NCBI GenBank assembly: GCA_003210735.1
Contig: QCUM01000017.1
Location: forward strand, 1 to 42,987
Origin: Synechococcus sp. AG-679-D13
GTDB lineage: Bacteria; Cyanobacteriota; Cyanobacteriia; PCC-6307; Cyanobiaceae
DNA: 42,987 nt
Reading direction: 5' to 3'
Below the pieces are notes generated by a model that did no database searches, was not told the DNA's origin, and saw only the letters and a list, made by a program, of their open reading frames with translations. Each line of letters begins with the position of its first letter. Position 1 is the stretch's first letter. Below are positions 31,936 through 38,403 of the stretch, piece after piece. The position numbers were made by a program, and so were the translations under genes.

Positions 31936-32121
31936 ATGTCTAGTGTTGATTACCGCCCTGGCGCATACGATTACCTCCGTTGGCTGATGCTAACCGCTGG
32001 TATATCCGCTGGCTCACTTGATTGGCTTTTGCCCGTCAAGCAGGGAGCCTCCTTCTTTACTGGTAGGGGAGAAGTGTTCGCCCCGCAGAGCCCCGCAAAA
32101 TCTAGCCGTGTAGTTTTTTGA
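31936..32121 (+). CDS. Small ORF of doubtful coding status, 61 aa
   Basis: MSSVDYRPGAYDYLRWLMLT onward. The first 40 residues look protein-like, but the 3' end runs through a copy of the CGCAAAATCTA repeat, and no leader of the usual type precedes it. It may be a remnant. Confidence 0.3.
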   Translation: MSSVDYRPGAYDYLRWLMLTAGISAGSLDWLLPVKQGASFFTGRGEVFAPQSPAKSSRVVF

Positions 32122-32175
32122 TTGAACTATCACCGTTGTTCTCCCCCGCAAAATCTATCCGTCTAGCTTTTGATT
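32091..32175 (+). repeat. Tandem imperfect repeat containing CGCAAAATCTA
   Basis: A unit of about 32 bp (CCCCGCAAAATCTA, then CCGT, TAG and a T-run ending GATT) occurs at 32091 and 32144, 53 bp apart, with a few mismatches. The core CGCAAAATCTA also occurs at 29411 and 29487 in the non-coding region. Together they form a dispersed element-specific motif. Confidence 0.6.
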
Positions 32176-32225
32176 TCGCTTACGGCGACAAGCAGGATGT
32201 TTCTAAACCCAGTCTTATTTTGTAG

Positions 32226-32241
32226 TAAGTAGTCCTACTTA
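32226..32241. promoter_or_regulatory. 16-bp palindrome upstream of leader B
   Basis: TAAGTAG-tc-CTACTTA: 7-bp perfect arms around two bases, about 40 bp upstream of the -10 box at 32280. Candidate operator or activator site. Confidence 0.5.
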
Positions 32242-32276
32242 TCTTCGGGCAGATACCTCCACTAATGTATATCCCG

Positions 32277-32351
32277 TGCTAGTATATAGTCATAGGGAAG
32301 ATATACAATCAATAGTTATTAACTCCCTTATCCTTTACAACCTAAACCATA
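32277..32351 (+). promoter_or_regulatory. Dyad leader B (promoter, inverted repeat, CCTTTAC box)
   Basis: Extended -10 TGCTAGTAT (32277-32285) or TATAGT (32285-32290). Arms AGGGA 32294-32298 and TCCCT 32324-32328. Loop contains ATATACAATCAATAG. CCTTTAC at 32332-32338, 13 bases before ATG 32352. Confidence 0.6.
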
Positions 32352-32699
32352 ATGAATACAACATTTCCATTAGATAGGATTACCGATGCGATGGATACTC
32401 TCCAAGAGTTCGGCATCCTTGATAGCAACACCGCAGACCACAGCCTTGGTGAGTGGCTACAAGAGAACAACTTGACTGACGATGACCTCAATACCTTTAA
32501 GGCACCGCAAGCAAACGACAGCGAGATGTCTGCCTTGATTGATTGCTACCGCAGAATGTTTGAGTACGACCCAAGGGAAGCCACCGTTGAGTTGGCTTAT
32601 GTGAGAACGGAAGGCGGACGCAAAGACCTAGTCCTTCAATACACGCAAGCGTTTGAAGAAGCCTTTGCCGAAGTAGAAGCACTTGAAGATGATGACTGA
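32352..32699 (+). CDS. Acidic unknown protein, 115 aa
   Basis: MNTTFPLDRITDAMDTLQEF onward, helical and acidic, ending AEVEALEDDD. Preceded by dyad leader B. The stop overlaps the next start as ATGACTGA. Family unknown. Confidence 0.7.
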   Translation: MNTTFPLDRITDAMDTLQEFGILDSNTADHSLGEWLQENNLTDDDLNTFKAPQANDSEMSALIDCYRRMFEYDPREATVELAYVRTEGGRKDLVLQYTQAFEEAFAEVEALEDDD

Positions 32700-32904
32700 A
32701 CTTACTTACGACTTGCTTGCCGATTACTCACTCACCGTTAGGGGCTTCACCTATGAAGGTGTTGCCTCGGTGCGTGATGATTTCTTTGAGGCACACCTAG
32801 GCTCACAAGCAAATGAGGATGTCCTTAACGGCATTATTGAAGACGAGTGCTTGCCTATATCGGCAGAGCAAATCCTCAACTGGGAACTAACACCCGCCAA
32901 CTAA
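32692..32904 (+). CDS. Acidic unknown protein, 70 aa
   Basis: ATG 32692 (MTELTYDLLADYSLTVRGFT) fits the ATGACTGA overlap; an ATG three codons earlier is in frame. EGVASVRDDFFEAHLGSQANEDVLNGIIEDE suggests a small alpha/beta fold. Unknown function. The next gene follows after 20 bp. Confidence 0.65.
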   Translation: MTELTYDLLADYSLTVRGFTYEGVASVRDDFFEAHLGSQANEDVLNGIIEDECLPISAEQILNWELTPAN

Positions 32905-32924
32905 TACCATTCGCATACATACAA

Positions 32925-33470
32925 ATGACCTTAACTACTGCCCCCGCGAAAGAATATTCAATCGCCATCGAGCACCTTGAACTTGACTTCTCAACTGACG
33001 ACAACACCAGCCCCACCACCACCGAGCAAGCACGCATCACAGCAGAGCAGATGTCTCTGCCTCTCGTGATTTCTGTTGATGCTTCTGCTAACAAGGACGA
33101 AATCGCCGATGTGATTTGCGATTTGATTAGCGACCGCTCTGGCTGGTGTGTATCTGCTATCGATATCAACTGGTACGAAAGTGGGGTTGATGCTGTTGAT
33201 GTAAGGAACCTGACGCACGAGCAGATGGGCGAACTCTATTCGATGCTTAACTTCTACACACGCAAATGCTTTGATGCTTTTATTGAACTTCAAAACGAAG
33301 CGGTTGATGCTTTCATCGGCCAGAAACTTGGGCTAGATGATTTGGATAACCAACTGTTTGAGTTGATTGACGACAAAATCTCTTTTGACTTCCACATCAA
33401 CGGCTTTGATGCTGACCGCTACCACCAAGAGCAACGAGCCTTGTTTGAGGCGAGGTTGAAGAGCCTTTGA
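32925..33470 (+). CDS. Unknown acidic protein, 181 aa, paralogous to the 33538 gene
   Basis: ATG 32925 is preferred to 32847, which lies inside the preceding gene. The N-terminal 75 residues contain HLELDFS, TEQARITAEQ, LVISVDA and DRSGWCV, matching the whole of the 77-aa protein encoded at 33538. The remaining 100 residues are helical and acidic (QMGELYSMLNFYTRKCFDAF). The upstream CATTCGCATACATACAAATG resembles that of its paralog. Unknown family. Confidence 0.75.
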   Translation: MTLTTAPAKEYSIAIEHLELDFSTDDNTSPTTTEQARITAEQMSLPLVISVDASANKDEIADVICDLISDRSGWCVSAIDINWYESGVDAVDVRNLTHEQMGELYSMLNFYTRKCFDAFIELQNEAVDAFIGQKLGLDDLDNQLFELIDDKISFDFHINGFDADRYHQEQRALFEARLKSL

Positions 33471-33537
33471 TTAACAAGCAGGGCGGTGCTTAATGCTTCC
33501 GCTCTTTACATTTACTTAAACATTCGCACTTATACAA

Positions 33538-33771
33538 ATGCTTATTACATTCCAACTTACCCATCTTGAACTTGACTTCTCTGGTATGGAGGAGGAGGCC
33601 ACGCCTTCACCAGAAGAGCAGGCACAACTCAACACCGAGCAACTCAACACACCTGTCGTCATTTGTATTGACGAGGGCGAGACCTACGGCGGTGATGAAC
33701 TCACGAACTATGCGACGGATGAAATCTCCAATCGCTCTGGCTGGTGCGTTGCCGACTGCTCTTTCGCCTAA
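33538..33771 (+). CDS. Short paralog of the 32925 protein, 77 aa
   Basis: Shares HLELDFS, the E-rich linker, a TEQ segment, a VVICIDE strand and RSGWCV in the same order with the preceding gene's first domain, but stops where that protein continues. The 20 bp before both ATGs are alike (CATTCGCA, then ATACAA). It therefore looks like a duplicated first domain, or the ancestor of a fusion. Confidence 0.7.
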   Translation: MLITFQLTHLELDFSGMEEEATPSPEEQAQLNTEQLNTPVVICIDEGETYGGDELTNYATDEISNRSGWCVADCSFA

Positions 33772-33842
33772 CTGATTACAAGCAGGGTGCTTACTTTGTA
33801 GAGATTGTCTAACTTAACCTCGCATAGTTGGCTTCCCTGCCC

Positions 33843-33920
33843 TATACTTAATACAGAGGTATATACATACAATAGTTTCTGTTATCCCTCTGTTTATATC
33901 CCCTTTACTTATTTAAACTA
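33843..33920 (+). promoter_or_regulatory. Dyad leader C (promoter, inverted repeat, CCTTTAC box)
   Basis: -10 TATACT 33843-33848. Arms ACAGAGG 33853-33859 and CCTCTGT 33887-33893 (perfect). ATATACA at 33861-33867. CCTTTAC 33902-33908, 12 bases before ATG 33921. Confidence 0.65.
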
Positions 33921-34601
33921 ATGACTACAACTACTATTAATCCAACCACTACCCCCGTGCCTGTTAAGACGGAGGGTCAAACTTGGGACGCATTTACCGA
34001 AGCAATCAAGTCTGCTGTTGAAGCAGAAGAAGCACGACTGATTGCCGAGTATCCCACCCCCGCCATTACTGCCGAACGAGGCACTACGGAATGGAGCGAA
34101 CAATATTTCAGCCAGCGTCGAGCGAGTGATGACCGTAATGAAATCATCTCTCGCTACACCGCCAAGCTCATCGTCTCTGTTGGCGAAGCACTTGACGCAC
34201 TTGTTCCTAACTTTGATGCTCTCCGCGTGGAATACGAGGGCTCGGGAGACCAAGGTGAAGGCTGTACCTTTGATGTTGATATCAAGCGTGAGCCACCCAC
34301 CAATACCGTCGTTCCTTTTGAAGGTGCGAAGCCTCGCCTCGCATATACCAACGATGAGAACCAAGCCTGGCTTCAAGCTAGTAGTGATGCTCTCGCTCTA
34401 CTCCCTGATGATTTGACCGAATGGTTGGATGAAACCTGCTGGGCTCTGGCTTATTCAATCCATCCCGGTTTCGAGATTGATGCTGGTGGCTTCGGCAACA
34501 TCACCGTTCAACGCAACGCTGATGGTGAGATGAAGCTGACCCTCACTCACGCCGACCGTATTGAAAGCGTTGAGGAGTACGCACCCCAGGAGCTCGCCTG
34601 A
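33921..34601 (+). CDS. DUF6878-like protein
   Basis: 226 residues. After a Thr/Pro-rich start, LRVEYEGSGDQGEGCTFDVDIK and LTEWLDETCWALAYSIHPGFEIDAGGFGNITV match the two conserved blocks I recall for DUF6878 (a Y-x-GSGD block; a helix followed by H-x-G-x-E-x-x-x-G-x-x-G). The family is common on plasmids and other mobile DNA and its function is not known. The stop codon overlaps the next start. Preceded by dyad leader C. Confidence 0.65.
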   Translation: MTTTTINPTTTPVPVKTEGQTWDAFTEAIKSAVEAEEARLIAEYPTPAITAERGTTEWSEQYFSQRRASDDRNEIISRYTAKLIVSVGEALDALVPNFDALRVEYEGSGDQGEGCTFDVDIKREPPTNTVVPFEGAKPRLAYTNDENQAWLQASSDALALLPDDLTEWLDETCWALAYSIHPGFEIDAGGFGNITVQRNADGEMKLTLTHADRIESVEEYAPQELA

Positions 34602-34993
34602 TGAGCCACGCTGTATATCACGCACACAGTTCCGTTAATGCGTTTGGTGGGGAGATGGAGGATTTCCTCCCCATCCACGAATGGATAGATAGAAGCCGTG
34701 GGGGGACTAACTCCATACTCCACCGCTTCCTTTCCCATCACACGCAGGGCATTCAAGATTGTGTCGCTCACTTTGGTTCCACCATCACTACCAGTAAGGG
34801 ACGCAAAGTCCCCGTCAGTTTGATTGCGGAACAGCACATACAGGAAGATTTAGGTTTCATACCAACGATGGATGATTTCATCGGGATGATGACTTGCCCC
34901 AGGTGGGCTAGCAAGAGAGCCAAGCTTCTACATCGCAGGCTCCACGAACATATTGATACAAGCGAACTTGCGGAGGTGAATGCTGATGGCTGA
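34601..34993 (+). CDS. DUF6915-like protein
   Basis: 130 residues. HAHSSVNAFGGEMEDFLPIH, EWIDRSR, HRFLSHHTQGI, FGSTITTSKGRKVPV and EQHIQEDLGFIPTMDDF follow the DUF6915 pattern closely over most of the length. Members are small proteins of mobile elements; several conserved His suggest metal binding or catalysis, but no activity is known to me. Overlaps the DUF6878-like gene (TGATGA), a pairing that may be functional. Confidence 0.75.
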   Translation: MSHAVYHAHSSVNAFGGEMEDFLPIHEWIDRSRGGTNSILHRFLSHHTQGIQDCVAHFGSTITTSKGRKVPVSLIAEQHIQEDLGFIPTMDDFIGMMTCPRWASKRAKLLHRRLHEHIDTSELAEVNADG

Positions 34994-35048
34994 CTTCTCT
35001 TACTTAAGAGATTAGAGCTTAATTAGCTCGCAATCTATCCACTCTCGT

Positions 35049-35122
35049 GCTAGATTAAATACAGGTGAGTTATACATTCAATCATTAATAACAAGCCTGT
35101 ATATCCTTTACTTATTAAGCTA
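35049..35122 (+). promoter_or_regulatory. Dyad leader D (promoter, inverted repeat, CCTTTAC box)
   Basis: Extended -10 TGCTAGATT (-10 at 35051-35056). Arms ATACAGG 35059-35065 and CCTGTAT 35096-35102 (perfect), with an inner GTTAT/ATAAC stem. TTATACATTCAATC in the loop. CCTTTAC 35105-35111, 11 bases before ATG 35123. Confidence 0.65.
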
Positions 35123-35503
35123 ATGAACTTTACTTTTGAAATACTAAACGCCGCTTATCTTCCTAACTCCGAGGCGTTCCCTGACTTCGGCAGTATCACT
35201 ATTCAGTACGACCCAAGCAGATTTGAAGATGCTGGTGTGGAGAACATCCATAACTCTTCTTATATTCAACTTGATGAATGCGAAGAAGTTAAAACTACTT
35301 TCCTTGCTAATGACCTTGTCGATATGTTTGAAGAAGGTATTAGAGATGCTGGCGGTACTGAAACATTTAGTACCGATTTGCTTACTTCGACTGACGCAAA
35401 CCTCTATCGCTGGTTGAAGCAGGCTGAAAGCTACTGCCGTCTTGGCTTGGATGAAGCAGACGAAGCCAACCCGATGCTTGAAGTGTTTATCTACAACCAC
35501 TAA
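35123..35503 (+). CDS. Acidic unknown protein, 126 aa
   Basis: MNFTFEILNAAYLPNSEAFP onward; beta-rich start, then a helical acidic half (VEEVKTTF-like, DMFEEGIRDAGG) and LGLDEADEANPMLEVFIYNH. Single-gene unit behind dyad leader D. No family recognised. Confidence 0.7.
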   Translation: MNFTFEILNAAYLPNSEAFPDFGSITIQYDPSRFEDAGVENIHNSSYIQLDECEEVKTTFLANDLVDMFEEGIRDAGGTETFSTDLLTSTDANLYRWLKQAESYCRLGLDEADEANPMLEVFIYNH

Positions 35504-35671
35504 TACCTATGTTCCGCGCCCTATCGGTCGCTTTGAAACTTAGTGGGATTAAGGCGCTTACCAGCGCCTATTCCAGAGGTGAGAGGTAGCAAAAGTGAAG
35601 GCGTTTCCCGTTCTGGGAACCACGGGCACAACTACCTCTCCCTAACAAATACAAACTTACTTTCCAAACTT
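35504..35671 (+). promoter_or_regulatory. Highly structured leader upstream of the membrane-protein operon
   Basis: A hairpin AGGCGC/GCGCCT (35552-35569) could end the previous transcript. A perfect 9-bp inverted repeat GAGAGGTAG (35581-35589) with CTACCTCTC (35632-35640) then encloses a CGT-TTCCC/GGGAA-cc-ACG hairpin (about 35602-35624). The layered arrangement looks like a structured 5' UTR or small RNA. An open frame from 35543 reads through it but is unlikely to be coding. Confidence 0.5.
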
Positions 35672-36232
35672 ATGTCTATCAAGATTACTAACGGTCGAAT
35701 CAGCGGTACCATCACTCACACCGCTGGTTGGGAAGCTGCCCCACTCGCAGCACTCGTAACCCCTGACCTGAACGGGGACGGCAACCACATCGGTTTCGAT
35801 GCCCCGTTTGAATTTGGTGTTGGTGGTGTCCTTGTCTTTGGTGTCTATAACGCTGTGCTTGTAGGTCTCCAACTTGAACCACTCGTTAGAGGCAACCTAC
35901 TTTCTCGCCAAGACCAGATGGTTGCTTGCTGGGAAGCAGCGGGCGACAGCATCAAGAACAACTGGCTGAAAATCGCAGCGGTCTCTGTCCTCTGTTCCTT
36001 GCTTCCTGGATTGGTACCAGTCGTCGGTGCCGCCACAGTATTCAGCTCCGTCTTTATGGCTAACAAGTTGGTGCGTTCTTTCTGGCTGGCTTTAACCCCA
36101 GAGCAACAGCAACAACTCACCACCGCTGCTGAAAAGGCTGGCGTCAATCTGCCTGATGAAGCCAAGACCTCTCCCTCTACGGGTAATGCTGCTGGATACA
36201 GCGAGCTTGACCCGATGCCTGCGGGAGCTTGA
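35672..36232 (+). CDS. Membrane protein with two or three TM segments, 186 aa
   Basis: ATG 35672 (MSIKITNGRISGTITHTAGW) is chosen because the upstream part of the frame is a structured non-coding leader. Hydrophobic segments: FGVGGVLVFGVYNAVLVGLQL (about 45-65), and IAAVSVLCSLLPGLVPVVGAATVFSSVFMA (about 100-130). The C-terminus is polar and Ala/Pro-rich. Size and layout would allow a holin-like or channel role, but this is speculative. First of four closely spaced genes. Confidence 0.75.
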   Translation: MSIKITNGRISGTITHTAGWEAAPLAALVTPDLNGDGNHIGFDAPFEFGVGGVLVFGVYNAVLVGLQLEPLVRGNLLSRQDQMVACWEAAGDSIKNNWLKIAAVSVLCSLLPGLVPVVGAATVFSSVFMANKLVRSFWLALTPEQQQQLTTAAEKAGVNLPDEAKTSPSTGNAAGYSELDPMPAGA

Positions 36233-36235
36233 ACG

Positions 36236-36610
36236 ATGACTGCTTCTACTGCCGCACCACATTCGCCTGTTACCAATCGGGAGTTGCTCCCGATGGTGCG
36301 GGTGGCGGAGCTCCTCGCAGAACTAGACCGAGAGATACCACTTCAAGTCGTTCAAGCCTTCATCTATGTCGCAACGCATAACGGCTGTATGAAACCCTCG
36401 CTTGAAAAAGAGATGGGCTTTCTTACAGCCAGCTGCTCTCGCAATCTTGCTTGGCTTTCCAACCGGCATCGGCTCGGCAAGCCTGGGCTTAGGTTGATTG
36501 AGAAGAGAACTGACCCAACGAGCAGGCGTCGTCTTCTTCTATTCCTCACACCAAAGGGCGAACGCTTTGCCGCCCGCCTCCAACACATCCTTTATCCATC
36601 AAAGAAATGA
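36236..36610 (+). CDS. Winged-helix (MarR-like) transcriptional regulator
   Basis: 124 residues. PLQVVQAFIYVATHNGCMKPSLEKEMGF, ASCSRNLAWLS and LRLIEKRTDPTSRRRLLLFLTPKGERFAARL follow the MarR winged-helix order: helix, recognition helix, then a beta-wing containing DPTSRR, then LTPKG. Likely controls this operon or other element genes. Starts 3 bp after the membrane-protein gene; its stop overlaps the next start (ATGA). Confidence 0.75.
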   Translation: MTASTAAPHSPVTNRELLPMVRVAELLAELDREIPLQVVQAFIYVATHNGCMKPSLEKEMGFLTASCSRNLAWLSNRHRLGKPGLRLIEKRTDPTSRRRLLLFLTPKGERFAARLQHILYPSKK

Positions 36611-36873
36611 AACCATTTATCTATGGGACTGCTGTTATCGCTGCCCTCATTACTGTCCTCGGCTCACGCTTACTTATCCCCGCATTAGTCATCTGCTTCA
36701 AGGCAATTGAACAAAGCTTTGCCCCTGATACAGATGTACTATCTGCGGTTGAGCCTGTGTCTCCGCCGATGCCTGTGTCTGTTGTTGATGCTGAGCCCAA
36801 GCCAAAGCCTCGTAAAGCCAGACGCCGTAAGCCTTCTGCGAAAACTCTTGCCTCTATTCAAGCAATCGCATAA
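36607..36873 (+). CDS. Single-pass membrane protein with basic tail, 88 aa
   Basis: One N-terminal hydrophobic segment (IYGTAVIAALITVLGSRLLI) with a Pro/Val-rich linker and a basic C-terminal tail (KPKPRKARRRKPSAKT) that could bind nucleic acid or lipid head groups. Overlaps genes on both sides (ATGA, TAATG). Unknown function. Confidence 0.7.
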   Translation: MKPFIYGTAVIAALITVLGSRLLIPALVICFKAIEQSFAPDTDVLSAVEPVSPPMPVSVVDAEPKPKPRKARRRKPSAKTLASIQAIA

Positions 36874-37034
36874 TGCAAATACTTCCACCTGATTTAGTAA
36901 CAGATAAGCAGCGTTACTTCTATGACCTTGCCTACCGCTTTGAGTGTGACGAAGAAGTAGCAGCCGAACGCCGTGAGCGTTTGATGTTCTTGCTCCGCTC
37001 AACAGATACTCCCATTCAAATCAGCACTCAATAA
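36873..37034 (+). CDS. Small charged protein, 53 aa
   Basis: MQILPPDLVTDKQRYFYDLA onward; a charged helix (ECDEEVAAERRERLMFLLRS). It begins in the stop codon of the preceding gene (TAATG) and is followed 12 bp later by a terminator, so it is the fourth gene of this operon. Family unknown. Confidence 0.6.
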   Translation: MQILPPDLVTDKQRYFYDLAYRFECDEEVAAERRERLMFLLRSTDTPIQISTQ

Positions 37035-37046
37035 CCAGCAATCAAA

Positions 37047-37072
37047 GCACCCTATCGGGTGCTCTTTTCTTT
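37047..37072 (+). terminator. Rho-independent terminator
   Basis: Perfect hairpin GCACCC-tatc-GGGTGC followed by TCTTTTCTTT. Confidence 0.85.
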
Positions 37073-37096
37073 GGTGTTCTTTCACCTATTAAGTGA

Positions 37097-37474
37097 ATGA
37101 CTACCGCTCCAAAGACTAGTGTTCTCAACCCAAGTCTCCTCGACCACGGCAAACTCTTGCTGACCTCAGGCATTCAGCACTGGTTGGAAACAGGTTGCGA
37201 ACCTTATGAAGATGAGCCCAAGCCTGGATGTCTCGATGAAAAGTGGAGGCGTCATTACCTCAGCGTCATAGTCACCTCGCATATCCACGGGGACGCTGGC
37301 GACACATCAGTCGATGACACCTTCCACAACATCGAAGCATTCGCAATGCCCGGTACTGGTCGTCGCATCTTCACTGTCTGGGACAGGAACTACACCAGCA
37401 AGATATACGCAATCACCTCTGACTTTGGTGGTGGTGATGCATATCTAACGGTGATGTTCAGTTCTGAGTATTGA
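37097..37474 (+). CDS. Small protein, possibly DUF3768-like, 125 aa
   Basis: The C-terminal half, FHNIEAFAMPGTGRRIFTVWDRNY and then AYLTVMFSSEY, recalls DUF3768 (a W-x-x-D-Y-Y block and an LTIMLA-EY end), and the N-terminal LLLTSGIQHW recalls its opening. The central KIDYYD motif is not conserved, so the match is weak. DUF3768, DUF6878 and DUF6915 genes often share mobile elements. Terminators lie on both sides. Confidence 0.6.
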   Translation: MTTAPKTSVLNPSLLDHGKLLLTSGIQHWLETGCEPYEDEPKPGCLDEKWRRHYLSVIVTSHIHGDAGDTSVDDTFHNIEAFAMPGTGRRIFTVWDRNYTSKIYAITSDFGGGDAYLTVMFSSEY

Positions 37475-37486
37475 GTTCAAATCATA

Positions 37487-37510
37487 GGCGCTTATCTGCG
37501 CCTTTCTTTC
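37487..37510 (+). terminator. Rho-independent terminator
   Basis: GGCGC-ttatct-GCGCC followed by a T-rich run (TTTCTTTC). Confidence 0.75.
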
Positions 37511-37537
37511 TCCGTGTCCTTTACATAGGAACAACCT

Positions 37538-38287
37538 ATGACTGACGAATTTGCAATCGTTCCTCTCGATGCCACAGGTTTGAACAATCGTGTTCAAGGT
37601 CTTGATGGTTTCGAGGATGACGTTGAGCTTGCACAAACGGTGATGCAAACCATCTTCGTCACTGCTCCTACACAGGACAGTGAAGGTCGGTGCTTGTACT
37701 TCATCACTGATGACGGGGGTAAAGCTTGGCTCCCTTCTGTCATCACCAAGGTCTTCGTGACTGACATCTCTGTTCGTACTCAGACCTATACCGACCCGTT
37801 GCTTGAAGCCCAGGACAAACTCATCTGCCAGTTCGTTACGAGCTCTGGTGAGTACTGGAATCTCAGGGTTGGCTTGACCTCTTGGGCTGGCTCCTCACTG
37901 TTGATTGGCTTACTTAATCTCACGCCAGACCAGCTGGTGGAGCCGCTGTCCTTCAAGGTCACCAACAAAGGTCGTGCTTGCTTCGTCAACGTGAGGGTGC
38001 CTGACCCTGACCTCGGATGGAGACGTGTTGAGATACCGAGAGATCAGTTACGCAAGCTCACTTATGACGAGTCACTTGCCGCTATCACTCGCATCAACCA
38101 GACAGCACAGTCCATCGCTGCACCTGAGCCAGCCCTACCTGCTGCTCCTGTCTTTGAAGACGAGAGCCAGGTGGATGACTCGGTCGTAACCGAGGCCAAG
38201 CTGGACGATTTAATCGAATCAATCCAGCAACCCAAACGCAGGAGACGTAAGTCAACTGCCAACGCGGATACTTCTGTCACCGCTTAA
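37538..38287 (+). CDS. Unknown protein with possible OB-like core and basic tail, 249 aa
   Basis: The beta-rich middle (KLICQFVTSSGEYWNLRVGLTSWAGSS, LTPDQLVEPLSFKVTNKGRACFVNVRV) has an alternating-strand pattern that could be an OB or similar barrel. The C-terminal third is low-complexity acidic then basic (SIQQPKRRRRKSTANAD). A CCTTTAC box lies 13 bases before ATG 37538, as in the dyad leaders. ssDNA binding is possible but unproven. Terminator directly downstream. Confidence 0.7.
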   Translation: MTDEFAIVPLDATGLNNRVQGLDGFEDDVELAQTVMQTIFVTAPTQDSEGRCLYFITDDGGKAWLPSVITKVFVTDISVRTQTYTDPLLEAQDKLICQFVTSSGEYWNLRVGLTSWAGSSLLIGLLNLTPDQLVEPLSFKVTNKGRACFVNVRVPDPDLGWRRVEIPRDQLRKLTYDESLAAITRINQTAQSIAAPEPALPAAPVFEDESQVDDSVVTEAKLDDLIESIQQPKRRRRKSTANADTSVTA

Positions 38288-38293
38288 CCCCTT

Positions 38294-38320
38294 GCCCTCA
38301 CCTAACGGTGGGGGCTTTTT
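38294..38320 (+). terminator. Rho-independent terminator
   Basis: GCCCTCACC-taac-GGTGGGGGC with one mismatch, then TTTTTC. Confidence 0.85.
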
Positions 38321-38403
38321 CTTATTTTCTCGTCCGCTTTTACTGGGGGTACTGCCGTTTGGTCCAGTTCCCCCCTTTAATAAAAATCTAGGACGACCGT
38401 TTT

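Noticed and set aside
35543..35671. N-terminal extension of the membrane protein to 229 aa
   Set aside because: The extension reads through perfect inverted repeats and has no hydrophobic or conserved pattern; ATG 35672 is better.
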